From positions 1,391,001 through 1,455,000 of the forward strand of contig JACCIC010000054.1 in NCBI GenBank assembly GCA_018907035.1: 64,000 nucleotides of DNA, read 5' to 3'. Every line of letters begins with the position of its first letter. Positions within the stretch are counted from its first letter, which is position 1. This document shows, one piece after another, positions 1 to 10,829 of this stretch. A model generated the notes under the pieces. That model searched no databases. It saw only the letters and a list, made by a program, of their open reading frames with translations, and had not been told where the DNA came from. Origin of the DNA: Sycobia sp. Sy_11. Taxonomy: Eukaryota; Arthropoda; Insecta; Hymenoptera; Epichrysomallidae. The position numbers and the translations under genes were made by a program.

Positions 1-900
1 TCGTTCTTTTTTTCCCTCTCATTTTATTATATTAGCCACAATCCGGGGCTGATTTTTTCATTATTTCTCGTGCGGGGTAGAAAGACATAAGGATGAAATA
101 ATGGCAAGGGGGGCACGATACGAAATAAATCTAACGAAGATTACCGAGGATTACGCAGATAAAATATCTTCTATTGTATCCATGTGCTCTGATTCCTTAA
201 AATTGTACTCATTTTAAACATCAATTTGTTTCTTGGAAATTTGTGTCTCGTGCTAAAATGTGTTTTTTAAAAAGTAAATAGAGATCATACGTCTGTAGAA
301 TACTGTAAAATAGCTTTTCGATGATGTTTTTAAGAAAATATTTTGCCTTTTAATTAAACATTATTAATTAAATATTTAATTAAATATTTAATTAAAAGGT
401 AAATCATTTCTTTCAAAAACTTCATCTTCAATATTATGTAAAGTAATTTAGCCCAGTGAAAGATTTATAATTAGTCTGGTAGAATTGCAGTGCATACAAT
501 TTTGTACAATTTAAATAACGAAAGATTACCCTTTAAAAAACACTAAAATTCGAACAAGTATCAATTTAGTTAACTCAACTGCATATAATGATTCTTTCTT
601 CTCTCTTCGGAAGAGCACCACTATAATCTGCATCCCATAAATACCAAACGAATAGCGGTAAAGCGACGAGGTGATGTATCAAAAAAAAAAAGTGGCTACA
701 TCCGCCATTTCTCGACCACGACCGAGTTCGAAACGAGATCATTTACGGGCAGGCAAACTACAATGAGGAAACTATGAAAAAGAGACCAAGGGATGAAAAG
801 GGACAGACGGTGAGAGAGAATGAAGGAGAGTTGAGGAGAGCAGGAGGGAGAGAGAAGTTGATCCACGGCTGACCCGGATAATTTACAAGTCCATTATATT
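1..900. other. AT-rich non-coding DNA
   Basis: No open frame of note and no recognisable RNA gene. The stretch is AT-rich up to about 640 and becomes purine-rich (GA/GGA) from about 770 onwards, leading into the GA microsatellite. A run of 10 A lies near 680, next to a CCGCCATTT motif. Confidence 0.6.
365..394. repeat. 12-bp tandem repeat carrying TAATTA cores
   Basis: The 12-bp unit TAATTAAATATT is repeated about 2.5 times and gives three TAATTA cores. The array is itself palindromic. TAATTA is the general homeodomain core, so this could be a binding cluster, but such words are also common by chance in AT-rich DNA. Confidence 0.6.
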
Positions 901-977
901 CGGATTTCTACGACGAGGCTTTTACGAGCGTTTGCCCGTTAAGACGACGCTCGTAAAAAAGAGCGAGGAATACGGTG

Positions 978-979
978 AA

Positions 980-1012
<33 letters not shown>

Positions 1013-1019
1013 AAGGGGG
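978..1019. repeat. (GA)n microsatellite running into G-rich purine tract
   Basis: About 12 uninterrupted GA units are followed by a run of 8 G, AA and 5 G. The whole stretch is polypurine on the plus strand. The open frames on both strands here are only the repeat read as Arg-Glu or Ser-Leu. Confidence 0.9.
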
Positions 1020-1129
1020 TGGCAAATAGAAAAAGAAAAGAGCATCACATTGCATTCGAGGGGTTGAAGGAGCGTGAATATTCCGCTGGAATCCTTGGAA
1101 GGATGCATCATTGAAACCTACTGTTGCAT

Positions 1130-1675
1130 CTCAGCGCGACTACCGTCATGACTTCGTAATACCAACAGTTCCTTCATTCTTAGCCGTAGCTACACCTGTT
1201 GATGTATTTTTAATCATCTGGAAGGGATTTTGGATCTCGACATTATTGATTTACCGATTAAAAATTTAACTGATCCCGCGGTAAGATCAGCTCGAATAAT
1301 GTTCATCGACTTTCATCGTCTGGATAGCAATTTTATAGCTCGATATAATAATGCAATAAATAACGCGAGAAATACAAGTGTAAAAATGAAAAAAGAAAAT
1401 CCGAAGAAGCGCATATTTACGAAAGACATACGGTCGCGTAAAGAGAGAAAAAGAAAAATATGTGCGAAGCAGAAGTTTTCAGTGGTTCCAGTCAAAGTCT
1501 CTATATTGAAGCATTGCTCACGCCCGATTAGTAGCGAGAGAAACACGTTAGTTTGGCCGCGGAGGGAGGGTAGTGTAAGAGGAAAAATGAGAATAACAAG
1601 AATAAGAAGAGGAAGAAGAAGAAGGAGAAGAAGGAGAAGAATACGTAGAAGAATCGTTCAGGCGTGAGCGTGTAG
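1130..1675. other. Mixed-composition DNA without a recognised gene
   Basis: A 145-codon plus-strand frame (1230-1667) spans this stretch. Its C-terminal third is Arg encoded by AGAAGA purine repeats, and the rest has no recognisable domain. I read it as a chance frame. Confidence 0.5.
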
Positions 1676-1961
1676 CGCGTGTAGCGCGCGCGTCGATGGG
1701 CCGAGCGCCGTGTGTGAGTGCGCGAAAAAAGCTCGTAAACGCGCATTGCGTAACGGCCGAGTCTATGGCCCTCTCGGTCGCCGTCGACCACGCGACTGAC
1801 CCACATACGCGTGCTTTATTTAAACCGGTTTCACGTCCACTTCTCCGTCCCCTCCCCGCCACTCCCGCCGCGCCGCTCTGCCCCTCAGCGCGTCTTGGAG
1901 CTTTCAGTCTCGGCCTGAGAGGAGGGGGGCGCGTGGAACGCCGGAGCTCGAAAGAGGTGCG

Positions 1962-1964
<3 letters not shown>

Positions 1965-1993
<29 letters not shown>
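1965..1993. repeat. (GA)n microsatellite
   Basis: An uninterrupted GA dinucleotide tract of about 29 bp inside the CpG-rich islet. Confidence 0.95.
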
Positions 1994-1998
<5 letters not shown>

Positions 1999-2234
1999 AG
2001 TCACCGACGACGTCTCCACCACTGCGTCCACATGCTTACGCCCGAGAACTCGGCCGAGAGGACGGCTGTTTTGTTTTTTTTTTTTGCTTTCTCTCGTTCG
2101 GTTTCTTGGCTTTATACGTACGCGTAACCCGCGTGGCTGCGAAGCAAGCCCACGGCGACAATAGGTCGATGATTCAGTTCCGTTTCGTTACAAGCTCGCG
2201 CGTGCGCCTCATTGCCGGCCTTTTCTCCTACGCT

Positions 2235-2238
<4 letters not shown>

Positions 2239-2267
<29 letters not shown>
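2239..2267. repeat. (CT)n microsatellite
   Basis: An uninterrupted CT dinucleotide tract of about 29 bp near the right edge of the CpG-rich islet. Confidence 0.95.
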
Positions 2268-2271
<4 letters not shown>

Positions 2272-2369
2272 CCGCCTGCCCTCCTACCACGGAGCGGCAA
2301 CCTCCTCTGACCTCTGTTAATGGAAAGACGAGCTCTTTTGTAGTCATTGGCTCTTTGGTGTTTTTTTAA

Positions 2370-4000
2370 CCGATCTGAGCAGGGGCGTTATGAAAAAAAT
2401 GCGAGGCGAACGTTCTTGTCGATTTAACTTTAAATGTATATCGTAGACTAATGTGGCGCTTTCGATTCTATCACGGTACGAATATCCAAATAAAAATTAC
2501 TGTTTTTTCTTTATATTGTCCTAATTTTTAACGATCGGTCAACATTCGCTTAGACTTTTTGCGCATTTGAACGAAAATAATCATACAGAAAAGATGGTTA
2601 GATTTTCACAAAATGGATTTTAGGTAAGCACAGGCGAATGCGTACTTACGAAAAATACTTTAATAATTATATATACACAATTCAGTTCAGATATTTGTAG
2701 TACAATTCAAATCACTATCCTGCAATGCACAAGTATGTTATTTAATAAAAATCTAATTCTGAGAAAAAATTCAAAAATAGTTAACAGAACATTTCTTGCT
2801 AAGGATTTTCAGTTATTTCTTTCGCGTTCCATTTCTCTGACGACAAGCAAGCCTATTATTGCTGCAGTTCGATTAATTTTTTTTTAAAAAGTATGGAACT
2901 TCTGTATTACAAATTTAATAATTTAATTAAGAAACAGTTTAAAAATATTTAAATTATCATTACGAATCCTTTAGATCTTTTAATACTGCACTTTCTCAAT
3001 CTGTGATACGTGATTTATTTTATAGCATTGCGCTACTTGAATCGGTACTTAAGGTAGCATTGCCCTGTCGCAAAAGGAATTAGAATTGAAAAGTAAGCGT
3101 ATCAATGCAATACTAAAATACGATTCGCTGGAGTGCTAATTAATTTAAAAATGTTGCACGGTTAACGGATCAATATAAGAACAAACACGATTTAAAAAAT
3201 GTTGATTTTGGTGCTATTGGAAAGCTTAATCTTACAAATTTATAAATCTTATACGTCCTCTGCACTATTAATATATAATATAATGGATCACTTAATAAAA
3301 CTACTCAAGAAAATTTGTTACGTTACAGATTCAAATAAAAAATATCATAATAGGAGTCACTGGCCTAGATAGAATGCAAAAATATTTAAATAAATAAATA
3401 AATAATAGTATACGATTTATCTTCTGAAAATAGTAAAATACCGCTTAAGTAACAAAAAGATATTATTGCAATTTTCATAAATAAAGCTGATGAACACCTA
3501 CGAAAATTATTTGTGTCGCTAATAACTGAAAAATCAAGATAAACAAAACAAATCCTATATCCTTCAAAATTTGATCGCATTGTACAAAATCTCCATTCGA
3601 AATTATGACTAGTTTTTGAAATCCATGTACAGATTTTAGGAATTGAAATTCCATAGAACTAATAGTAAATTTTGAAACTACCCAATTGCTGTAATTTATT
3701 CATAAACTCACTGTCTATATCACTCACTAAAAAAAATTTCATTTAAATAATAATAAATCGCTCCTGAAGAAGACTGTCTGTCGAATAAATAAATGACATT
3801 TGTCTCGCGCTTTGCATATTAAAAGAACGAACGTATATCCTATTTATGATAGAATAGCATAAGATGAGCGTGAAATAAGTGATGAGTTGCATGACAAAAA
3901 AATCGTTTAAGTCGCACCTTTCTTACTGTTCGACTTTTTTTTTTATTGAAGATAAAGATAATTACAGCAACAAATTATAACTTGTTCATGAGGATGAGCG
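2370..4000. other. AT-rich desert
   Basis: Strongly AT-rich with stops in all frames. Short (AAAT)n runs occur at about 3390-3407 and 3786-3797. I see no domain, RNA gene or retroelement that I can defend. Confidence 0.6.
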
Positions 4001-4980
4001 GCGTGACTGTCAACTTTCTGCAGTCAGAAATAATTTGAAACAAAGGTATTTGCAGTGTTTTCATCCCCAATAAGCCGATGATAGTGCCTAAACAGAAAAT
4101 TGCCAATTGGACCGCCTAGAGCCGGGAGCCAAGTTATTTCTGCCTTTCGCATAGGAATAAAAAGCTCGTTTGTCTCCAACCGCGATTCACGAGCGCAAAG
4201 TTGAGATTTGGAAAGGATCGCCAAAAACGAAAATACCGGTGAGTTCTGTCATGCGTCCCTGTGCTTTCAAAGCCATGCTAGCGCAAAACACGACTCGGCA
4301 CGCACGGCTTTCATCTCGTCTTCACCTGTCGCAATTTTGTTCTACCTACAGGAGCGCGCAACTTTCTCCTCAAGATCAGATACGACAGAAAATTCTAAAT
4401 ATTTCGCCCTTTGTGTTGCTTTTCTCCTCATTTTCTCAATAAATTCTTTCGGTTTATTAATTTTTTTCTAGAATTCCATTATACGTTTAATACGTTATAC
4501 TAGACGTGTTCAGGTGTAAAGGAAAATTATTAAAGCTGCTATAAAATATTTCATTTGTTGCCGCCTCGTAATGATATAAAAAATAACGCACCTATTTCAA
4601 ATCTGAAACTCCATTCTTCGTCTGATATCCAAGATTTTAATAATTTGGAAGATAATAGGCAGGCCTTTTTTATTGAAAAAATAATAAATGTATTAAAAAG
4701 ATCTCTCAATTTAATTGGTCGATTAAAAACTTATTCAATATAGTCGATCAACCGCATAATATTTAATGAATCTGAATTTTCTATCTCTATTTAATTAGTC
4801 TAAGTAGTCGATGTTATACAGAAGAGTTTTGATGTATATCAAAGAAAAAAACTGTGATCCTGAACTCTACGAAATATTTCAATCTTATATCTATGAAATC
4901 GTCACTCCAAATTTCTTCGTATAACATTTACAGGACTCCCACCTTCTTGACTTAAATGTGAAATACAAATTTTATAAAAA
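4000..4980. other. Non-coding DNA beyond the 3' end of the retroelement relic
   Basis: Overlapping frames of 60-90 codons at 4024-4442 on both strands have no recognisable motif. A 62-codon frame at 4555-4743 is Asn/Ile-rich and also unrecognised. The last few hundred bases lie just downstream of the minus-strand Penelope-like relic and could be its 3' UTR, but no hairpin or tail marks an end. Confidence 0.4.
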
Positions 4981-5449
4981 TTAAGAACGATAAGTGTTAT
5001 CCAATTTACTTGACTCTAACATTAAATTTACATTATTGCGATTCTTCAAAATATGAATATTTTCGAGAGTTTCTCTTTTATTTTTATTTTTAATACCTTG
5101 TTCTAAAATGCTTACATTTTCAAAATCGAAAGAATGTAACAAGTTTAAACTGTTCTTTTAGTCCGGATGTACCATTCATACTTCGTAAGCTACAGAGATG
5201 CTCATATATTCTTTGTTTTAGATATCTTCCCGTTTGGCGAATATAATATTTGTCACACTCTGTACAATTTATGTTGTATACCACTCCTGCTTTTAAACAT
5301 TTATCATCCTTATCTTTACAATTATTAAATAGTCTTCTTATATAATTATTGGTTCGAAAGTAAACTTGAATATTATGCTCTTTGAATGTACTTTTAATTC
5401 TTTCTTACATTACCCTTTTACAAATAGTAATACTAAGATTTTATTAATA
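4981..5449 (-). pseudogene. Broken Penelope-like element: GIY-YIG endonuclease part
   Basis: This reads on the minus strand, from FVKG (5413-5424) to a stop at 4981-4983. Translation gives GVVYNINCTEC (5255-5287), YYIRQTGR (5225-5248), an R..EH motif, and, after a frameshift near 5128, DFENVSILEQ (5098-5127) and LDNTYRS before the stop. The GVVY...YYIRQTGR pattern with a preceding C..C pair is the signature of the GIY-YIG endonuclease of Penelope-like retroelements, which nicks target DNA for reverse transcription. The second G of GIY-YIG is R here. A stop follows FVKG, and at least two frame changes are needed to read through, so the copy is dead. It continues the reverse-transcriptase part at 5565-5835, and the two are separated by an insertion. 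Confidence 0.85.

Positions 5450-5502
<53 letters not shown>
5450..5502. repeat. C-run plus (CT)n microsatellite
   Basis: A run of 8 C is followed by about 22 CT units. It lies directly upstream of a retroposon 3' tail and within the interrupted Penelope-like coding region. It may therefore have arrived with the insertion or grown from it. Confidence 0.9.
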
Positions 5503-5504
<2 letters not shown>

Positions 5505-5567
5505 CCTATGAAGGACCACGAGTCCTTAGGCTTTAATAAATAAAATTCTAATTCTAATTCTAATTCT
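5503..5567 (+). mobile_element. 3' tail of a non-LTR retroposon (probable LINE)
   Basis: A short unique segment (GGCCTATGAAGGACCACGAG...) is followed by a polyadenylation signal AATAAA (5535-5540) and a hexamer tail of about 3.5 ATTCTA units (5545-5567). A 5'-truncated body, AATAAA and a simple-sequence tail are typical of insect LINE 3' ends, particularly R1-like and jockey-like groups. The segment interrupts minus-strand Penelope-like coding sequence, so it inserted later. No clear target-site duplication is visible, and the clade cannot be assigned from so short a piece. Confidence 0.55.
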
Positions 5568-5835
5568 CTGCAATAATTTTATCTATAAGGTCTATTGGTT
5601 AATCATTGTTAATGAATTTCTCTTGAACGAAATTTAAATTATCTTTTCTAAAATCTTTGTGTGACAATTTGATTACTCTGTCGATGACTCCTTTTATAGT
5701 ACCTATCTTATTTCCGAATAGATGGTGTAAGTTAAAATTTAATAACCTACTTGACCATGTAGGTTTTCTGTACCAATTTCATTTTACTCTGTTATTATTA
5801 ACTCTAATAACATTGACGTCCAAAAAAATATATCA
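5565..5835 (-). pseudogene. Broken Penelope-like element: reverse-transcriptase C-terminal part
   Basis: The minus-strand translation begins at FLDVNVIRVNNN (about 5820 downwards). It runs through NWYRKPTW (5755-5778), SSRLLN, a K.GTIKGVIDRVIKLSH stretch and NLNFVQEKF to DLIDKIIAEN (ending at 5565). FLDV, NWYRKPT and R.LN...H are conserved blocks found in Penelope-like reverse transcriptases just after the catalytic palm. Internal stops occur before NWY (5779-5781) and after the NND at about 5600. The catalytic YxDD region is absent, because upstream of FLD the reading frame is lost. With 4981-5449 this forms one 5'-truncated dead copy split by an insertion. Confidence 0.8.
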
Positions 5836-6320
5836 TAGGTATGGAAATTGAAAAAGTCAAATATTATCTAGTATCTTAAAAAGCGTATGCACCATTAGTT
5901 CATAATTCAGCAGTACGCCAGCCTTTTAGTTATCGTCTTTCCTTCGCCGTAGCCGTGCGACAAGTGCGCATGTATATCTCTTGAAAAGATTGAGAAAGTC
6001 GAGAATCCATTTTAAAATTTAACCATACCGACTGGAAGAGTGAGAGAAGCACGCGCGAATTCTCCATGGCATATAGAATCCATATATTCTTTCAGGTTAC
6101 GTTTCACAAATACTCCATCGTATTATTTAGATTTTGCCTTTCGCTCCCGTTTGTGAAAAGCCGCTTATCGTTGCGCATAAACACCCCCAACCCTCACCCA
6201 CAGCGGCGATGGACGGATGTGCCCTCTGAGAGTCAAAGGGAGCGATAAAATACGGATGTGAGGCCAGATGGAGCTAGGATGGTGGTATTGGGGTGGGTGG
6301 TGGTGATGGCGGAGGATGGA
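5836..6320. other. Non-coding DNA between the retroelement relic and GA repeats
   Basis: No gene was recognised. A G-rich plus-strand stretch at about 6280-6318 (GGGGTGGGTGGTGGTGATGG) precedes the GA tracts. Confidence 0.5.
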
Positions 6321-6365
6321 AGAGAGAGAGAAAGAGTGAGAGAGAGAGCGAGAGAGAGAGAGAGA
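6321..6365. repeat. Imperfect (GA)n microsatellite
   Basis: A GA tract with a few interruptions (AAAG, TG, CG). Confidence 0.9.
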
Positions 6366-6498
6366 TACGCGAAGTTTTTACGAATTCCGATTTAGCGAAT
6401 GCAACGAGTGCGAATAGGCGACCCTGATGGTATAGCGAAATTGAAAAAGTTACGAGTTTTCTTTTCGTATATATAATAGCGCTGTAGCCGGAGAAAAG

Positions 6499-6546
6499 CA
6501 GAGAGAGAGAGAGAGAGAGTGAGAGAGAGAAGGGAGAGACGGAGGT

Positions 6547-6605
<59 letters not shown>

Positions 6606-6622
6606 GAGAGAGGGAGAGAGAG
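6499..6622. repeat. Long compound (GA)n tract
   Basis: About 120 bp of polypurine with a pure GA core at about 6554-6602. The minus-strand frames of 92 and 110 codons here are this tract read as Ser-Leu repeats. Confidence 0.95.
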
Positions 6623-6776
6623 CTTGCACCCGATGCTGTGTAAAAATAAATTTAGCTCTTTTCCGACTTTCTGCATTGAAGCGCCGAGACTGCACGATGA
6701 AGAGCGAATGGCAAACTCTAACAAACAAACGAAAAAAATTTTTTGGATATTATTATATGATAATATGTGTAATATT

Positions 6777-6988
6777 GAGGCCTACGATGGCTCGATCGCT
6801 AGAGGGAAGGACTAGTAACTCGGTGATCCGAGTTCTAATCCCGGTAACGTTCGATTAACATAAGCACTGTTGTGATAATTTACATGTGCTTTGTTTACCA
6901 AAACATCGTAGATCTCCGTCGCTGATTAGCACCGGTATTTGGAAGTATAAATAGAGCGACGTTAGATAACAAAAAAGGAAAAAAGAGA
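6777..6988 (+). mobile_element. tRNA-Thr-derived SINE, copy 1
   Basis: The 5' head (from GGCCTACGATGG at 6779) aligns with a tRNA. An A-box-like TGGCTCGATCGCTAGAG lies at 6788-6804. The anticodon loop CTAGTAA (6812-6818) places AGT at the anticodon, as in tRNA-Thr(AGU). A B-box-like GAGTTCTAATCCC lies at 6830-6842. About 110 bp of unrelated body follows and then an A-rich tail (about 6967-6988). A 9-bp direct repeat, TGTAATATT, flanks it at 6768-6776 and 6989-6997, as expected for a target-site duplication. A second copy in opposite orientation lies at 11287-11493, about 95% identical by eye. Both Pol III promoter boxes look fairly intact. The acceptor stem does not close, so it is not a functional tRNA gene. 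Confidence 0.85.
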
Positions 6989-6997
6989 TGTAATATT

Positions 6998-7400
6998 ATA
7001 TGATATTAAAACTTTTAACAATGTTTTCGTTTCCTTGTAACTGTATTGTCCTCAACAATTATTATTCATTAAACAATTGTCTTTGTCTTGTCCATGTTTG
7101 TACAATGCTTTAAAATTTGACCTTTCAATCAAAATCGATCTGAATCAATACTTTCCTGCCAAGATCTAGGCAACATTGGGACGGATATAAGACCAAGGTA
7201 ATACTTTAACCGACGATAATGTTCCATTTTCAAATATTTTACTGAAACTCTCTTTTATCCTGGTATTGGTGAAACACTGTATGGGAATAAGGAGAGCGTA
7301 ATTATATCGCGCGTTATTCGGTAATCAATATTTCAACGAGATGGGCAAATTTCGTTGCAGCTGACCCGAAATGAAGTAATTAAAGTTTACTGTACGTCTG
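6998..7400. other. AT-rich non-coding DNA
   Basis: No coding or RNA feature was seen. Composition rises in GC towards the islet at 7400. Confidence 0.55.
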
Positions 7401-7830
7401 GTGTTTGCTTTAGTTCGAGTGGCAGGACGGGCGGGGCGGTGGGTGGAGAAACGAGATTTTTTCCCACCCACCTCATCTATCCGCCCACCCGTCGCGAGTA
7501 AATTTAAATAATGTTAATTAAGATTCGAGAACCGAAACAGGACTGGTCGCCGCCGCCGCAGCCGTGTTCCCTCTATAAATTCGAACGTTTTGCGCGGGGC
7601 CGCGGCGCGACCCGCGTTTTGCGCCGCGCTTGTCGCGCTTTTTAACGAGGGAATCAATGAATGACGATGTGACCTACTTGCCTCCCGCGGGGATGGAGGG
7701 GGCGAGGCGCTCGGTTAAAAATAATTACGGCTGGCCAAGCAACGCGCCGGCCTGAAAATCGTGCGTCACTCGTAATTATTCACGAAGGGACTCGAAGGTA
7801 GTTTTTTCCTTGTTTTTGCAGTCCCGCCGT
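7400..7830. other. CpG-rich islet, candidate regulatory element
   Basis: High GC and CpG (for example GCGCGGGGCCGCGGCGCGACC around 7595-7615), with homeodomain-type words such as TTAATTAAG (about 7513) and GTAATTATTC (about 7771). There is no open frame. The islet borders are sharp against AT-rich flanks. Regulatory function is inferred from composition only. Confidence 0.35.
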
Positions 7831-7877
7831 AGAGTCGCGAGCTTTCGACGCGCTCAGCAGAGAGGCGAATGGATGCG

Positions 7878-7909
7878 AGTAGGTAGGTGGATGGGGGTGG
7901 GGGAGGGGG
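7878..7909 (+). other. G-run cluster, possible G-quadruplex
   Basis: Three runs of five G, separated by single T or A bases, follow GGTAGGTGG. Long runs with one-base loops favour quadruplex formation on the plus strand. Confidence 0.45.
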
Positions 7910-8440
7910 TGAAAAGGCTGCACTTTTTAAAATTGCCCAACAGGCAGAAGGCGAATGGGATATTTTTCGCTCGCGTTTCTATTTTCCGTTGCTGGCGAGG
8001 TTGACATATTTGAATTTTTCATGCGTTCTTTTTTTTCTTTTTTTAAACACACACTACGTAGGAAATTAGCTGCCAGATGTATACAGTTCGAAGGTTGCCG
8101 CTTCGATCTACGTAGAATTTCCACTACAGCCGTTATACGTATATGCATTCCATAGCTAATAATGAGCCTGGACTGCATTAACAATTGTAAAATAAAATCA
8201 ATAGTAACGATCGATAAATTAAGTCGAAAATGACGAACGTTGTGGCGCAAGCCACATAAAGTCGAGAAAAAATGCAGTTCGAAAGAAATCGTTCTTGCAA
8301 ACCACATTTTTTTCCTTATCCCACAAAGCGCGGAAGTGCTCACGCTTGACTTTTCCTAATTACCTTCTACCTAAAGTTATCGGAGCATACGGAACCACAT
8401 CAATCCACCTTGACGTAACGAGACAAACAAGACCTCGTTT
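7910..8440. other. Mixed-composition DNA without a recognised gene
   Basis: A 138-codon minus-strand frame (7927-8343) has no recognised motif, no membrane pattern and no support from codon usage. It is treated as chance. Confidence 0.45.
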
Positions 8441-8595
8441 TCTCTCTCTGCCTCTCTCTCTCTCTCGCTCTCTCATACCCTCCCTTTCTCTTTCATTCTC
8501 TCTCCATCTCTCGCTCTCCCTTGATCTCTCTTGCTTTCTCTTTCTCTCTCTCTCTCCTTCTCTCTCGCTCCCCCTTCTCTCTCTGATTCTCTCCG
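8441..8595. repeat. Long degenerate (CT)n tract
   Basis: About 155 bp of nearly pure polypyrimidine with many interruptions, which suggests an old microsatellite. The frames of 92 and 130 codons on the two strands are this tract. Confidence 0.95.
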
Positions 8596-8599
8596 TCTG

Positions 8600-10575
8600 C
8601 TTACCATGCACGGACGAGGGTCGCGGTAATTGTTGCACCCGAATAGAACTGCTGGCAGTGACCAGCGTGTACGTGATACTTAACTAACCCCCAATCAGCG
8701 GCCGGGTTCAAAAGTATCCTTCGCCAACTGTATTGCCCCTCTCCAGTGCGCCCCTGCTACGTGCGCGATCCTCTACGCCTTCATCATGGCGTGCGCCTGC
8801 ACTGAAACGTGTCGCATCCATGCTCTACAGACGCTAACAAATTTATTTTTCGCTCGAAATAAAATATTAATAGGAGAAAGACTGAAATGCGAAATAATTT
8901 TACTATATTACCAAATTAGCGAGCAAAGTCTCTTTCTCTTCCTTTTTGAAAATTAACGCGTATTTTCTCCATTTACGATGAAGATACTTATTTCTAAACA
9001 ATGGGATTCTTGAAAGACTTGAAATTTATATTTTAAGGAGTACGTTATAGATGAATTTCACGAAGATATAAACCGACAACAGAAAAGAATCTTTTATCTT
9101 GGCTTTTAACTTTATTCGCGCCTATTCCCCAGCGTTCGAAGTTAGTCCCATTTAAACGCTTCTTGTTGCATATGAGCAAAAAAATAGCGGAGCACGTATA
9201 AGTTACGCCCTGCTAAACGCGAATGCGCGAAAATACCACTTGCGAGTTGCTTAGCAGTTACGGTTTTTACTGGAACACTTGTAATTACGATAAAGTTCAG
9301 TCATAATTTAGTATTTTTAAAGCTACAAATAAAAAAAAAAGAAGAAGAAACCAGAAGACCAGGAGTTGCAATTCTCACACAACCAAAGAAGTATGCTTGT
9401 TTTTCTTACGTCTTCATTAGTGAAAATTATCGATTATTGTGCGATAAAATGTGTACTTAATTTTATTGTAATAGTAAAATTAATTTTACGATCTGCCTTA
9501 ATTTTTCCATAATTTTATTAGTAATTGTTAAAAATAAAAGAAAAAAAGAAAAAAAGTTGTAATTTAGCAAGTAAAATATCATATGTGAAGTTCTGTGACT
9601 ACTACAATTTTGAAATTATACACACATATATATATATGTATGGATGTATGTATATATAACGTTGTAGGTTCATTTACGTTTCCTTAATTATTCGTTTTTC
9701 TGTTCCAGCTTTATTCCAAACCGCTTACTATTCGTAAGTTAAATACGACAAGCCACAAACTTTGAAATTTCCAAAAAAAACGTAAACTCTTCTAGCCTGT
9801 TCTCTTATCGACAGAAACTTAAAAAATTTTCATTCGTTCATATTGTTAATGAAGATTTTATGCTTTGTTTTGAAAAATTTTCAAGTTTTCTCTATACCAA
9901 GGGATAAATTTCAGTATTACAGCTCTTAAAACTTCTGTTGAGTTTTTTACGCAAAGATAGTAATAGCTTTTATTTACTCAGTATTGGAAAACGTATGATA
10001 CTTCTTCGCTTCTTTGTAACATTTTTTAATTTGGATTCTCGTCTCTGGAAGTTAAATAGACATGGTCCTTTACACAAATACTAAACAGTTCATAACACAA
10101 ATAGAACATTTAATACATATAAATCTTGAAAATTATACGGCTATCGTGTATTTGCACCGGTCTTTTTTTAATCATACTCAGCATATCGACAAATTTTATT
10201 TATATAAACATACTTCAAACTTTAATAGAAATAAAATAAATATACTTGATACATTGGAACGTTAAATATACTTTTAAACACCAATTGCATTATATCCTTG
10301 AATATTTGTATACCTTGGCATATTAAATATCCGCCACTACATTTTTTATTAATATTGACATAAATCTTTATCTTTTTAATATATTTTACAATAAAAATAA
10401 CATTAAGATCGCTCATAAGCATTTGTTCCATGCCTTAAAATCTTATTTTTATTTGACCCTTTGATTTATATGAGAATCAAAATGTCATTTGGCGCTCTCT
10501 TCTTTTCCCTGTTATACTTTAAAGGCAAAATGAAAACTGGCTTGCGAAATAAGAGACTGCAAAATAAAGATAAGT
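8600..10575. other. AT-rich desert
   Basis: A short GC-richer patch (8610-8830) is followed by about 1.7 kb of AT-rich DNA with poly-A and poly-T runs and a (TA/TG) patch at about 9623-9658. No gene is visible. Confidence 0.6.
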
Positions 10576-10578
10576 CAA

Positions 10579-10593
10579 GACAGAGACAGAGAT

Positions 10594-10654
<61 letters not shown>
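10579..10654. repeat. (GA)n microsatellite
   Basis: GACA/GATA-type imperfect units lead into a pure GA tract of about 49 bp (10601-10649). Confidence 0.95.
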
Positions 10655-10796
10655 CATACGACGTTAGTCGATAGATCGCATGCCTCGTGCAACTCTATGT
10701 GTGTTTGCAGCGGGTTGAAACCCACTTAACAATTCCGAAGATGTACGTGCGCGTGGCAAAACTGCAAGACTGGTGACCGCTCTCCCACTCCTCTAT

Positions 10797-10823
10797 TTCT
10801 CTCTCTATCTCTCTCTCTCTCTC
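10797..10823. repeat. (CT)n microsatellite
   Basis: A CT tract with one A interruption. Confidence 0.9.
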
Positions 10824-10829
10824 CTTACT

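Larger units (their letters stand above)
1676..2350. other. CpG-rich islet flanked and interrupted by GA and CT repeats
   Basis: GC and CpG content rise sharply from the GTAGCGCG repeats at about 1672. The stretch holds a (GA)n tract (1965-1993) and a (CT)n tract (2239-2267). At 1901-1910 the word TTTCAGTCT matches the arthropod initiator TCAGTY, with the putative +1 A at 1906, and GAGGTGCGTATG near 1957 resembles a splice donor. There is no TATA box at -30. A promoter with a non-coding first exon is possible but weakly supported. Confidence 0.4.

Noticed and set aside
1230..1667. 145-codon frame with a basic Arg-rich C-terminus, like a protamine-type tail
   Set aside because: The Arg tail is an AGAAGA purine repeat, and the upstream part has no support.
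3760..3800. CCTGAAGAAGAC...TGTCG followed by AATAAATAAA, as a possible third copy of the hairpin element
   Set aside because: The stem does not form properly, and neither an AAAC core nor a downstream intron-like segment is present.
5657..5851. 64-codon plus-strand open frame
   Set aside because: It is the antisense shadow of the minus-strand Penelope-like reverse-transcriptase relic.
6779..6850. Possible functional tRNA-Thr gene
   Set aside because: The anticodon loop and T-arm are tRNA-like, but the acceptor stem does not close and the sequence runs into a SINE body with a tail. It is a SINE head.
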